Assembly (NCBI GenBank): GCA_016125455.1
Contig: WGLS01000005.1
Span: 206,608 to 270,607, forward strand
Reading direction: 5' to 3'
DNA length: 64,000 nt
Source: Alphaproteobacteria bacterium
Lineage (GTDB): Bacteria; Pseudomonadota; Alphaproteobacteria; Caulobacterales; Parvularculaceae
Part shown: positions 51,101 through 62,953 of the stretch, piece by piece
Numbering within the stretch: position 1 is the stretch's first letter
Layout: every line of letters starts with the position of its first letter
Made by a program: the position numbers and the translations under genes
The notes under the pieces: generated by a model
Seen by the model: only the letters and a program-made list of their open reading frames with translations
What the model was told of the DNA's origin: nothing
Database searches by the model: none

Positions 51101-53087
51101 CGCGAGGGTCGACCTAGATCTCCCGGACTTCAATGGCGAGCTGCGCCTTATGGCCGTCGCGTGGAGCGCAACAAAGGTCGGCGCGGGCGCTCGTCCGTTG
51201 ACCGTGCGCGACCGGACGCCGGCCCTGTTGTCGCTGCCGCGGTTTCTGGCCCCGAACGACGAAGCCGTCGCCACGCTGCTTGTCGACAACGTCGATGGGC
51301 CGGTCGGCGAGTACGACATCCGCCTGAACGCTGGGGGCGCGGTCGTCGCCGATGCACGGGTGGAGACGGCGCTCGCGCGGAACGAACAGGCCGAGCTCGT
51401 CCTTGACGTCAGGGGCGGCCCGGTCGGCGTCGGCGAGGCGATGCTTTCGGTGAATGGGCCAGGGGACTATTTCATTTCCCGGTCGTATCCGATTCAGACC
51501 CGTTCACCCTATTTCCCGGTAACCCGGTCGACGACGACGCGGCTCGCCGCCGGGGAGGCGATCAACCTGTCATCGTCGCTCGTGGACGGGTTCGTTGAAG
51601 GCTCGACCGAGGTGATTGCATCCTTCTCGCCGTTGCGCGGGATCGACCCGGCGCCGATGCTGGCCGCGCTGTCGCGCTATCCCTATGGATGCTCCGAGCA
51701 ATTGACGAGCGTCGCGATGCCATTGCTTTACCGCAACGACCTCGCCGCGGCCGCTGGCCGCGACGCGGACCTTGCAACGCGCGGGCGCGTGCAGGAAGCG
51801 ATCAATACCTTGCTCAACCGTCAGGGAGCGGACGGCGCGTTCGGGCTTTGGCGCGTCGACGACCGCAACGCGACGCCATGGCTCGGCGCTTATGTTGTCG
51901 ACTTCCTCGCGCGGGCGCAAATGGAAGGATATGGCGTTCCCGAAGCCGCGCTCGATCTCGCTTATAGTGCAATGGCCCGGATCGCCGACCTCGACAGCTA
52001 TGCCTATGTCGCCTACCAGCCGCGTCCCTATGAAGGGGCCTGGTCCAACGATACGCCCGATCAGTATCGCAAGCGCGCTGCCGCCTACGCGATGTACGTC
52101 CTCGCCCGGGCCGGGCGCGCAAACCTCTCGGACCTGCGCTATCTTCACGATGCGGAGTTGATGAATATCGAGAGCCCGCTCGCGCGCGCCCATATCGGCG
52201 CCGCCTTGTCGATGATGGGCGATCGCGCGCGCGCGCTAAACGCCTTCGACAAGGCGCGTGCGGCGCTCGGTTACGAAAACACGGGCGATTACTACCAGAC
52301 GCCGTTGCGCGATGCGGCCGGGGTTCTCGCATTGCTGACCGAGGTTCAGGGCGCCGCCGGCGTTCAATCGACAACTGACTATTTCCTGAACGCCATGCGC
52401 GATCCGGAGATGCTCCATACCCAGGAGAAGGCCTTTACGCTCCTGGCCGCGCAGGCGCTCTTGCGGTCGGCAGGCGAAGTTCGCGTCATGAACGGCGAGA
52501 CGCAGGTCTCGCCGGGCGCGCCGGCGCCGCGCGCAGCAGTTTCCGTCGCCGATCTCGCGGCAAACCCAGCGTTCACGAACGAAAGCGAGGGCCCCGTCTT
52601 TGCGACCGTGACAGTCTCCGGCTCGCCGACCCAGTCGCCGGGCGCCTATGCCGAGGGCTTCGAGCTGTCGAAGCGCATCCTCGCACGCGACGGCTCTACG
52701 GTGGACTTGTCCGCTGTCAGACAAAACGACCGGCTTGTCGTCGTCGTCTCAGGGCGGTCATTGCAGGAACGGGTCAACTCATCCGTTATCGTCGACCTAT
52801 TGCCGGCGGGCTTCGAGATCGAAGCGCCGCTCTCGATTCCCGACGTTCGCCATGGCCCCTATGGCTGGATCGGCGAACTGTCGGACTTCAAGATCATGGA
52901 GGCGCGGGATGATCGGTTCGTTGCGGCGATTGATCTTCGCGCCGAGAGCTTCACGACGGCCTATCTGGTGCGCGCCGTGACGCCGGGCGCGTTCGCCTTG
53001 CCCGGCGCTGTAATCGAGGACATGTACCGGCCAGGCCTCGGCGCGCGAACGCTCGACGGCCGCGTGTCGATCGCGCCGGCGCGGTGA
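48129..53087 (+). CDS. bacterial alpha-2-macroglobulin (YfhM type, thioester form)
   Basis: 1652 residues from ATG 48129. An N-terminal hydrophobic segment without a lipobox Cys (AAVAAFSAGLILGRN) suggests a membrane anchor rather than a lipoprotein, unlike E. coli YfhM. Macroglobulin domains fill the first 1100 residues (GYLYADRGIYRPGETVKLTA is a hallmark). The thioester motif lies in YPYGCSEQ: Cys1188 and Gln1191. The thioester domain and a C-terminal receptor-binding-like domain follow (TVDLSAVRQNDRLVVVVSG). It should trap proteases in the periplasm through a bait region. Coupled to pbpC by GTGA overlap, as in many Proteobacteria. Confidence 0.92.
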   Translation: MARSGAIVATAAAVAAFSAGLILGRNIDRGDAEMRDSAGNPLVAPIARRSDGDGQARRPFQEVRAIDAPRAADAAAATDAFAFERLSILVDGDTPKACLRFTEELKADGPVSYQDFVRLSPAARPAISVDGRNLCLSGLSFDTEYRATVRKGFAAASGETLARNVEVTIAFGDKPAYVGFAGDGVILPRLDADGLALETVNVENVRLSIARVSDRSLVTKSLAAGGTVDEDDYYYVYGSEDGEDVGVPVFEEEIAVEGTRNERATTVFPMGAALNALTPGAYFVRLTDASSAAPEYRPAQAWRWILYTDIALTSYLSSEGLAVSVRSIQTGKSRAGVDLQLLAENNDILARATTGGDGFARFAKGAISGDGPLRPAVVMAYGQQSDFAALDLRRSPLDLSDRNVGGRSAPPVVDGYLYADRGIYRPGETVKLTALMRDAAGVAIDRKATLIVRRPNGVEAARMRVDRVDMGAFVREFELPRAAPRGVWSAVLEADGAGQSASIDFSVEDFVPQRLEVKLDADETTMLAPGEARPLRISSRYLYGAPAANLLVEAEARLRVDPNPFPSYRRFRFARVREDFQERLIPIAGQGAPSISTDAAGEATATLQLERPDNAASAPLRADVVVGVVEPGGRVVRESARIPFREFKRYVGLALKNEGTRVDKDATAEIDLVSLTNEGAPAASEIEWSIVEEDYWFEWYRQNGQWRWRRSFRDIPINDGRVTTGADGLGRVAERLKPGAYRISAADPATGASAELQFNVGWTSYASGVDRPDQAAMTLLTDDVAPGARVRLMLDAPYAGEATIVVATDRVLSTQQIKVEKGAREVVIDTDAAWGGGFYVLATVVTSRDAVDRPIPRRAMGVAYVPFDMSARTLTVALTAPDVVRPRSIVPLDVRIGGAARGEDVMLTVAAVDEGILRLTKFQSPDPVAHYYGKKRLALDIHDDYGRILDPNLGAPVRFGGDQIGGEGLTVVPTRSVALFNGPIRVDDEGRARVDLDLPDFNGELRLMAVAWSATKVGAGARPLTVRDRTPALLSLPRFLAPNDEAVATLLVDNVDGPVGEYDIRLNAGGAVVADARVETALARNEQAELVLDVRGGPVGVGEAMLSVNGPGDYFISRSYPIQTRSPYFPVTRSTTTRLAAGEAINLSSSLVDGFVEGSTEVIASFSPLRGIDPAPMLAALSRYPYGCSEQLTSVAMPLLYRNDLAAAAGRDADLATRGRVQEAINTLLNRQGADGAFGLWRVDDRNATPWLGAYVVDFLARAQMEGYGVPEAALDLAYSAMARIADLDSYAYVAYQPRPYEGAWSNDTPDQYRKRAAAYAMYVLARAGRANLSDLRYLHDAELMNIESPLARAHIGAALSMMGDRARALNAFDKARAALGYENTGDYYQTPLRDAAGVLALLTEVQGAAGVQSTTDYFLNAMRDPEMLHTQEKAFTLLAAQALLRSAGEVRVMNGETQVSPGAPAPRAAVSVADLAANPAFTNESEGPVFATVTVSGSPTQSPGAYAEGFELSKRILARDGSTVDLSAVRQNDRLVVVVSGRSLQERVNSSVIVDLLPAGFEIEAPLSIPDVRHGPYGWIGELSDFKIMEARDDRFVAAIDLRAESFTTAYLVRAVTPGAFALPGAVIEDMYRPGLGARTLDGRVSIAPAR

Positions 53088-55231
53088 CGCGGGGCGGCGT
53101 GTCGGCGCGGCGTGACGCCTCGGTCCTGTCGCGGCTACGCCGCTGGAGTCCGGCGCTTGCCGGGCTGATCTCCCTTGTCGTCGCGGTCGTCGCGCTTGAC
53201 AGAATTTTTCCGCCGCCAATCGACCGCGCCGACAACGCCGGCGCGCTCGTCTACGACCGGGAAGGGCGCCTGCTCCATGTGACGCCGGCGACGGGCGGGG
53301 TCTGGCGATTGCCGGCAGATCTGGACGCAATCGATCCAGCCTTTGTCGCCCGCCTTCTGGAGATCGAGGATAAGCGCTTTTTCCGTCATGGCGGCGTTGA
53401 CCCGATCGCGATTGGCCGTGCGACCGTGAACTCGATGATCGCTGGACGGATCGTTTCGGGCGCGTCGACGATCACCATGCAGGCGGCGCGCCTTCTGGAG
53501 CCCCGTCCGCGTACTATCGGGTCGAAGGTAATCGAAGCGATCCGCGCGCTCCAGATCGAACGGCGGATGACGAAACGGGAAATTCTCGAGCTATACCTGA
53601 CGTTGACGCCCTATGGCGGCAATATCGAGGGCGTCCGCGCGGCGTCGATGATCTACTTCGGCAAGGATGCGGCGCGACTGTCCAATGCGGAGCAGGCGTT
53701 GTTGATCGCCTTGCCCCAGGCGCCCGAGGCGCGGCGGCCGGATCGTCGGCCGATGGCCGCCCTCGCCGGCATGACGGCGATTGCTGGCCGGCTTGGCATG
53801 CCGCCGGACGCCTTGCCGCCCGTCGCGCCGGCGCGGCGTCGAGCGCCGCCACGGGCTGCCTTTCACGCAACGATGGCCGCGATTGACGCGTTTGAACGCG
53901 ATGGCCTGAACCGCCGCGGAGCGGTGAACACAACGCTCCATGGCGCGCTTCAGCGAGATTTTGAAGCCGCCATTTCGAGAAAGACCAAAGCCGCCGCGGA
54001 TGGGGCGACGGCGGCCGCGATCGCGGTCGACGCAGCGACCGGGCAAATCATCGCTTATGTCGGGTCTGGCGGGCTGGATGCGCCGGGCGGCTGGATTGAC
54101 CTCGCCCGCGCGATCAGATCGCCCGGCTCAACGCTGAAGCCCTTCGTCTACGGACTGGCGTTCGATGATGGCGACCTTAATCCGGACAGCGTCATGAATG
54201 ATGCGCCACGACAATTTGACGGCTACGCGCCGGAAAATTTCGACAATCGCTTTCGCGGCGAGGTGCGGGTCAGGGACGCCTTGCGCCAGTCGTTGAACGT
54301 GCCGGCGGTCGAGGCGCTGCAGGGCGTCGGCGCGCGCCGGTTCGGGGCGAGCCTCGCCGCGGCGGGGGCAGCGTTGACGCTGCCGACGAACGGCAAGGGC
54401 GAGGGCGCGGGCTTGCCGACTGCGCTGGGCGGCGCGGGGATTCGCCTCGTCGATCTGGCGATGCTCTATGCCGGCCTGGAGCGCGGCGGTGTCGTTGGTC
54501 CACTGACATTCTCCCTCGAACTGGCGCCTGGCGCCTCGGATGAGACAGTCAATGGCTATCGTCTGATGAGCGCGGCCTCCGCACGGCGGATCACGGCGAT
54601 CCTCAAGTCGACGCCTTCGCTGGAGGGACGCGTTCCTGCAGCGCTCGTGAAAGGCGCGCCGGCGGTCGCCTACAAGACAGGGACCTCTTATGGGTTTCGC
54701 GACGCATTTGCTGTCGGCTCAGCGGGGGGGCTGACCATTGCTGTCTGGGTCGGCCGCGCGGATGGCGCTGCGCGGGATGGCCATACCGGCCGCGACGCAG
54801 CAGCGCCGGTCCTCTTTGAACTGTTCGACATCGCGGCTCGCCACGGGCTGGCGCCCGCTGGGCAAACCTCGTCCGATGACGATCCGCACAATGCGCCTGA
54901 TGGGCGTTGGCTTGGGGTGACGGCCACAAAGGTGTTGGACGAGAGCCGGACAATTACGATCCTGCACCCGGCGAACGGGGCTGAACTGTTCGTCGATGAC
55001 GGCGCGGTGAGGCTGGCTGCCCGAGGCGGCGTCGGCGCCGTCGACTGGTATGTGGATGGCGTTCGAATCGCCCCCGAGGGACAGATCAGCGGCGGCGCGC
55101 TCTGGATGCCCAGCGCGGATGGCTTCTACGACATCACCGCTGTGGACGCCTCTGGCGCATCGGCGTCGGCGCGCGCCCGGGTGACGCTGGCGCAAGTCGG
55201 CTCGAACGGCGATGGCGCGCAGTTGAAATGA
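53084..55231 (+). CDS. pbpC: penicillin-binding protein 1C
   Basis: 715 residues, GTG start inside the macroglobulin stop. A membrane span (LAGLISLVVAVVALD), GT51 glycosyltransferase domain (IEDKRFFRHGGVD, STITMQAARLL), transpeptidase domain with STLK (Ser349, Lys352), SLN in RQSLNVPAV and KTGTS (Lys531), and a C-terminal PBP1C-specific beta-domain (ILHPANGAELFVDDGAV). It is expected to repair or synthesise peptidoglycan next to the macroglobulin. Confidence 0.94.
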   Translation: MTRGGVSARRDASVLSRLRRWSPALAGLISLVVAVVALDRIFPPPIDRADNAGALVYDREGRLLHVTPATGGVWRLPADLDAIDPAFVARLLEIEDKRFFRHGGVDPIAIGRATVNSMIAGRIVSGASTITMQAARLLEPRPRTIGSKVIEAIRALQIERRMTKREILELYLTLTPYGGNIEGVRAASMIYFGKDAARLSNAEQALLIALPQAPEARRPDRRPMAALAGMTAIAGRLGMPPDALPPVAPARRRAPPRAAFHATMAAIDAFERDGLNRRGAVNTTLHGALQRDFEAAISRKTKAAADGATAAAIAVDAATGQIIAYVGSGGLDAPGGWIDLARAIRSPGSTLKPFVYGLAFDDGDLNPDSVMNDAPRQFDGYAPENFDNRFRGEVRVRDALRQSLNVPAVEALQGVGARRFGASLAAAGAALTLPTNGKGEGAGLPTALGGAGIRLVDLAMLYAGLERGGVVGPLTFSLELAPGASDETVNGYRLMSAASARRITAILKSTPSLEGRVPAALVKGAPAVAYKTGTSYGFRDAFAVGSAGGLTIAVWVGRADGAARDGHTGRDAAAPVLFELFDIAARHGLAPAGQTSSDDDPHNAPDGRWLGVTATKVLDESRTITILHPANGAELFVDDGAVRLAARGGVGAVDWYVDGVRIAPEGQISGGALWMPSADGFYDITAVDASGASASARARVTLAQVGSNGDGAQLK

Positions 55232-56040
55232 GCGTCCACGGACAGTCCGGCGGGCGCGGTTGCGCCCGCATGACCCGGCGCGCCGTTGTCGCGTCTGGGC
55301 TTGGCGCCGCGGCGTTCGTCGCTATCGGTCGCGCGATTGCCGCAACGGGCGCGACGGCGCTTTCCGGCGACCGCTTCGAGCTTGACGGAGTCGAATGTCT
55401 TCTCGACGACATCATTGCGCCGGCGCCACGCCGGCTGAGCATGGCCCCCGAGCCTTTTGCGGGGCGCGCGCGCGCTGCCCTGCAACGATTGCTCGACGAG
55501 GCCGCGCCAGCCTTCGAGGCGACTGGCGAAGATCGCTGGGGACGGCCGGTGGGACGTCTCTATCGCGCCGCTGACGGCGGGCCGCTCGATCAGGCGCTCA
55601 TTGCAGCGGGGGCAGCGCGCGTTTTCCCTCAGTCAGCGGACCATGGGAACATCCGTACACTGCTTGGGATCGAACGCGCCGCGCGCGATGGCGCTCGCGG
55701 CCTTTGGGCGATTCCCTTCTACGCGCCGATAAGGGCGAACGACATCGAAACGTGGCGATATCCGCAGCAGCGCGCGCTGTCGCGGCGATTTCACATTGCG
55801 CGCGGGGCGCTCACTGCGGTTGCGAAGCAGGGCGGGCGGACATTCTTCAATTTTGGCGAGGATTATCGCGAAGACTTCACCGCGACATGGATTGGGGATG
55901 CCAGGTCGCTGCCCATTCTCGCCGACGGCGATGACCTGATCGGCCGCCTGGTCGAGGCGCGCGGCTATGTCAGCTTTATAAATGGACCGTCGCTGGAGAT
56001 CCGCCACCCCTTGCAGATCCTGGCGCCGCTAAGCGTCTAG
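55228..56040 (+). CDS. exported SNase-fold (thermonuclease-like) protein
   Basis: 270 residues. The N-terminus MTRRAVVASGLGAAAFVAIG resembles a twin-arginine or Sec signal. The next about 120 residues follow the staphylococcal nuclease OB-fold (DRFELDGVECLLDDIIAPAP, ATGEDRWGRPVGRLY, ALIAAGAARVFP, LGIERAARDGARGLWA). The Arg and Glu catalytic set is only partly recognisable, so nuclease activity is not assured. A second beta-domain of about 90 residues follows (GGRTFFNFGEDYREDF). Coupled to pbpC by ATGA overlap. Confidence 0.7.
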   Translation: MSVHGQSGGRGCARMTRRAVVASGLGAAAFVAIGRAIAATGATALSGDRFELDGVECLLDDIIAPAPRRLSMAPEPFAGRARAALQRLLDEAAPAFEATGEDRWGRPVGRLYRAADGGPLDQALIAAGAARVFPQSADHGNIRTLLGIERAARDGARGLWAIPFYAPIRANDIETWRYPQQRALSRRFHIARGALTAVAKQGGRTFFNFGEDYREDFTATWIGDARSLPILADGDDLIGRLVEARGYVSFINGPSLEIRHPLQILAPLSV

Positions 56041-56125
56041 GGCCCGACGCAGAACGCGGCGCCGACGCAAGCGCCGCGCGCATTTCGCGCGCGGCGTCTT
56101 ACTCGTTCTCACGCTGACGACGTCG

Positions 56126-57349
56126 TCAGGCGGCCTTTTTCTGCAACAGCGAGGCTTCCACCTCGGCGATCGCGGCATCGAGCCCGGCCTTGCGCACAGC
56201 CGCCACTTCGCGGGCGAAACGGTCAAGCGCCTGCTCGAATAGCTGGCGTTCGGAATAGCTCTGCTCCGGCTGGTCCGATGCGCGGTAGAGGTCGCGAACA
56301 ACTTCGGCGACGGAGATGACGTCGCCGGAATTGATTTTCGCTTCATACTCCTGCGCGCGCCGGCTCCACATCGTCCGCTTTACCCGCGCGCGGCCTTTCA
56401 GGAGCTCTATCGCCTTGTCGATCATCGCCGGTTCAGACAATGGCCGCATGCCGACTGCCGTAGCCTTGGCCGTTGGCACCCGGAGCTTCATTTTTTCCTG
56501 CTCGAAGTCGATGACGAACAGTTCGTTGGTGATCCCGGCGATCACCTGCTTTTCGATGTCGACGATTCGCCCGACCCCGTGGGCCGGATAAACAATGTGG
56601 TCGTTGACCTTGTAGGTCTGCTTGGCTTCCTTGGCCTCAGGCGAGGGTGAGGGGGCCTGGGTCTCCATCGGACCCGGCTCGTTCGCCGCCTTGCGCAATG
56701 CCGTCGGCATGATCGTCGGCTCCGACCGTTCGCCGCGGGGTTTCTGACCCACCATCATCTTGCGGCCGGACGCTGCGTGCACGGACGCTTTGGTCGCCGC
56801 CTTGGCCGCGGCTTTCTCCGCCTGCTTCTTGGTTTGCTTCGGCGACTTTGGCGTCTTGGCGGGTTTTGTTTCCGTAGACGTCGCTGCCGGCTTCTCGGCA
56901 GCCTCATTGGCTGGCTTGGCCGGCCTTGACGCTGATTTCGCGGCCGATTTGGTCGCAGTCTTTGCTGCTGGTCTGGTCGCGGCCTTTGCCGCCGTCTTGG
57001 CCGTCGGCTTCGGGACCGTCTTTGGGGCGGCCTTTGCGGCCGGCTTGGCGGCGGGCTTCGTCGTTGCCTTGCTCGTCGTTTTTTTGGACGCCGCGGCCTT
57101 GGCTGCTGTCTTCTTTTTTGGCGCGGCTTTGGCGGCTGGCGCTTTTTTCGCCGGCTGCTTCCTTGATGCCGCTTTGTTCTTTGGTGCGGTCGGCGTTTTG
57201 GCCGCCCTGTCGCGCGCGTCTGCCGTCGATTTGCTCGCGCCGCCAGCCTTCGCCTTTGCGGCGGCCGGTCGCTTCGCTGCGGCGGGCTTTTTCGTCCCCG
57301 CCGACTTAGTCGCGGCGGTCTTTCGGGATTGCGCTGCCTTCATGGACAT
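56126..57349 (-). CDS. carD: CarD-family RNA polymerase-binding regulator with H1-like extension
   Basis: 407 residues, more than twice the usual about 160-170. Residues 244-407 are a complete CarD/CdnL domain: YKVNDHIVYPAHGVGRIVDI (RNA polymerase-interacting Tudor-like part), then a helical DNA-binding part with the conserved Trp in RTMWSRRAQEYE. Residues 1-190 are almost only Lys, Ala, Pro, Thr and Ser with repeating AAK/PAAK units, like histone H1 or AlgP. CarD stabilises open complexes at rRNA and other promoters. Internal starts at Met198/199 lack a Shine-Dalgarno, so the long form is likely real. It follows fdxA on the same strand, the normal alphaproteobacterial neighbour. Confidence 0.85.
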   Translation of the reverse strand: MSMKAAQSRKTAATKSAGTKKPAAAKRPAAAKAKAGGASKSTADARDRAAKTPTAPKNKAASRKQPAKKAPAAKAAPKKKTAAKAAASKKTTSKATTKPAAKPAAKAAPKTVPKPTAKTAAKAATRPAAKTATKSAAKSASRPAKPANEAAEKPAATSTETKPAKTPKSPKQTKKQAEKAAAKAATKASVHAASGRKMMVGQKPRGERSEPTIMPTALRKAANEPGPMETQAPSPSPEAKEAKQTYKVNDHIVYPAHGVGRIVDIEKQVIAGITNELFVIDFEQEKMKLRVPTAKATAVGMRPLSEPAMIDKAIELLKGRARVKRTMWSRRAQEYEAKINSGDVISVAEVVRDLYRASDQPEQSYSERQLFEQALDRFAREVAAVRKAGLDAAIAEVEASLLQKKAA

Positions 57350-57739
57350 CGTTTACTTTCAACTCCGTTTCGAGCGATCCAAGCGCTCGAGCCACGCGCC
57401 GCAAACCGCGACGCGCCATGGTTGTGCGACCGTTTAAGTTGGGCGGTGGCGGCCGCCGTCTTGCCAGGTCAATGAATTGCGGCCGGCGGCGCCGTTGCCT
57501 GGGTCGTCGCGCGCCGCAAGACGACCGGACGCATCGACTTGCGAGCGGACAGGTTCGCCTGTTGTTTTTGTAGCATAAAATCGTGCCATCCGCCAGCAGG
57601 ATCGCTGATTGTCGGATCAAGAGGGCTTGACCGGGCGGACAGGGTCTTGCAGCCAGACTGGCAGAGGCGCGCGATCACGTTTTCGCGAGCCGACCTCAGT
57701 GGGTTCGGACGAATACGTCAGGCCGTCACCGACGGGCGG
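57350..57739. other. 390-base gap between carD and fdxA without a gene
   Basis: Frames here give only low-complexity Arg/Pro sequence with no family look. It should hold the carD promoter, but no convincing -35/-10 pair was found; a sigma54-like site was rejected for wrong spacing. Confidence 0.4.
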
Positions 57740-58078
57740 TCAGTCGCCCTTGCCCGGGTTTGCGCTGAAATACTTTTCTAGCTTGCCGGTTTCGTTCGCC
57801 ATCTCGTCGGCGTCATCCGGCGCGTCTATCTTGCGCGTGATGTTCGGCCATTCCGACGCATATTTCGTATTTATTTCCAGCCACTTACCATCTTTGTCGT
57901 CGGTGTCGGGCTTGATCGCCTCCACCGGGCATTCCGGTTCGCAGACGCCGCAGTCGATGCATTCCTCGGGGTGAATCACCAGCATGTTCTCGCCCTCGTA
58001 GAAACAGTCCACGGGGCAGACCTCGACGCAGTCGGTGTATTTGCAGCGAATACAGGCGTCGGTAACGACGTAAGTCAT
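57740..58078 (-). CDS. fdxA: seven-iron ferredoxin FdxA
   Basis: 112 residues. [20 protein letters not shown] and [13 protein letters not shown], then [16 protein letters not shown]: the cysteine spacing of a [3Fe-4S][4Fe-4S] ferredoxin, in which one site of the first cluster is Thr/Asp rather than Cys. It transfers electrons in the cytoplasm. The next gene downstream is carD. Confidence 0.95.
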   Translation of the reverse strand: MTYVVTDACIRCKYTDCVEVCPVDCFYEGENMLVIHPEECIDCGVCEPECPVEAIKPDTDDKDGKWLEINTKYASEWPNITRKIDAPDDADEMANETGKLEKYFSANPGKGD

Positions 58079-58182
58079 GCGATTTCAACCTTTGGCGGAC
58101 GCGAGCGGAGGTTAATAGCGGCATCGTCGGGCGGCGCAAGACGCGGGTCGTAATGCCGCGGCGAAGGAGCGTTTGGAGCGAA

Positions 58183-58641
58183 TCACCCAGCGGCGACCCG
58201 CTGCCGCGCAGCGCCGCTATCGATGTCCGAGACGTAGATCAGCGAGCAAATCCGCCGAATCACCGCCTCCTCGTACGGGTCCCGGTCGTCATTGGAAAGG
58301 ACGATTCGCCAGAGACCTTCTACGAACGCGATCTTCTCGTCGTGCGGCAGGCCCTTCGCCAGCTTTGTGAACTGGTGAAGGTCGACCGCGTCCGCCTGGC
58401 GACGGGCGGCCTCGGCGAACAGGCGCTCGGCATCGGTCGTGCTCAGGTCAAATCCGTCGGTCAACGCGCGGCGAATGAGGTCCGTCTCGATGTCGGTCTG
58501 GACCTCGTCGGCCCTGGCCGCCTCGATCATCAGCGCCGTCATGGCGATTGCGAGTTCGCGTTCATTCTGTTGCGCGACGCCGCCGCCGCCGTCCTTGCGC
58601 TCAACGGCGCTCAGGAATGCGTCCTTCAATCGACCAAGCAT
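58183..58641 (-). CDS. TerB-family protein
   Basis: 152 residues. ATG 58641 is selected because GAGGAGG lies 8 bases upstream; ATG 58647 would be too close. The helical TerB core is AIAMTALMIEAARADEVQTD, with acidic metal-binding positions, and LSNDDRDPYEEAVIRRI. No other ter gene is near, so tellurite resistance should not be assumed. It lies between fdxA and the S4-domain gene. Confidence 0.8.
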   Translation of the reverse strand: MLGRLKDAFLSAVERKDGGGGVAQQNERELAIAMTALMIEAARADEVQTDIETDLIRRALTDGFDLSTTDAERLFAEAARRQADAVDLHQFTKLAKGLPHDEKIAFVEGLWRIVLSNDDRDPYEEAVIRRICSLIYVSDIDSGAARQRVAAG

Positions 58642-58646
58642 CCTCA

Positions 58647-59134
58647 TCACCTCCTCTTGTCGTCAGAAAATCCCTTGCGCGCCGCGTCAAGGTTACGGCG
58701 ATCTTTCTTGGTCGGCCGCGCTCCCTGCCGCCCGGTCTTTGGCGCTTCGCGATCGGCCGGCGGCGAAAGGTCGTCGTAGAGTTCCCGCGCCTCCGCCGCC
58801 GGACCGCGACGGGTCGCGCAGGCCAGCACGCGAATCACCCGCACGCGATCGGCGAGAGGGAAGCAGAGCTCGTCGCCTGCTCGGATCGCTGCGGCGGCCT
58901 TGTCGATGCGCGAGGTCGCGCCGTTGCGGGTCAGGCGAACGACGCCGCCGTTGATGAACCTGGTGGCGAGGGTTCGCGTCTTGAAAAACCGCGCGCACCA
59001 AAGCCATTTATCAATGCGTTGGCCGGGTGCGGCGCCTGGTGGCGCGTCGGACGGGAAACGAGGTTCGCCGTCATTCGCCAACTCATCCGTATCTGGATTT
59101 AATGGCGAGTCCGGATATCCGGCCTGGGCCGCGG

Positions 59135-59138
<4 letters not shown>
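58647..59138 (-). CDS. hslR: S4-domain RNA-binding protein (HslR/Hsp15-like)
   Basis: 163 residues, GTG start overlapping the helicase stop (GTGA). The S4 domain is QRIDKWLWCARFFKTRTLAT to INGGVVRLTRNG, flanked by a Pro/Asp-rich N-terminus and a basic tail (KTGRQGARPTKKDRRNLD). Hsp15 binds the 50S subunit with a stuck peptidyl-tRNA. Translational coupling to the SUV3-like helicase suggests linked RNA work. Confidence 0.85.
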
Positions 59139-62326
<3,188 letters not shown>

Positions 62327-62624
62327 GACGGAAACTCCTTGCGGCGGCCGCACGAGGGGCTGCGCGCCCGGCTTGCCGTCCACGTCCATCAGGTACGGAG
62401 GGCCGCGGTCGGAAACCACCCCCCGGCGTTCGAAAGGTCCGTCCGAAATGTCCCGCGCCTGGCGCTCTGTTCAATAGCATTTGACGGGCGTTCGCGAGCA
62501 AACCACGTCGAAAAGCGATCATTTTGTTGACAGGTGGCCGGCGCCGAATTAGCACCCACGCCTTCGGACAAGGCCGCCCGCTGCGCCATTCTTGCGCGCG
62601 GGCCATAAAACAGGAGCGACGGCC

Positions 62625-62906
62625 ATGGCGCGCCGCTGCGAACTTTCCGGCGTCGGGCCCCGCTCGGGCAACAACGTCAGCCACGCCAATAACAAGACTA
62701 AGCGTCGGTTTCTGCCCAACCTTTGCGACGTGACCCTGCACAGCGACCGTCTCGGCCGCGGCTTCAAAATGCGCATCGCGGCCTCGACCCTGCGGTCGAT
62801 CGACCACATGGGCGGTTTCGACGCCTACCTGACGAAGGCCGACGAGAGCGTGCTGTCGCCGACGGCCTTGAAAATCAAGCGCGAACTGGCGAAGGCTGCG
62901 AGCTGA
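62625..62906 (+). CDS. rpmB: 50S ribosomal protein L28
   Basis: 93 residues from ATG 62625 with AGGAG upstream. ARRCELSGVGPRSGNNVSHA and TKRRFLPNLCDVTLHSDRLG are diagnostic. A long L28 of this type is usual in alphaproteobacteria. The gap of about 300 bases to the helicase start holds both promoters. Confidence 0.97.
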   Translation: MARRCELSGVGPRSGNNVSHANNKTKRRFLPNLCDVTLHSDRLGRGFKMRIAASTLRSIDHMGGFDAYLTKADESVLSPTALKIKRELAKAAS

Positions 62907-62953
62907 CGTTCGGCGCCGTCGGGGCGCCGGAGCTGTCCTGCGAGGCCACCTTT

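Noticed and set aside
57572..57588. A TGGCAC...TATGCT site on the minus strand resembling a sigma54 promoter before carD
   Set aside because: The GG-to-GC distance is one base too long and the -12 element is imperfect. carD is normally not sigma54-dependent.
58183..58641. A tellurite-resistance operon
   Set aside because: Only a single TerB-like gene is present, with no terA, C, D, E or Z.
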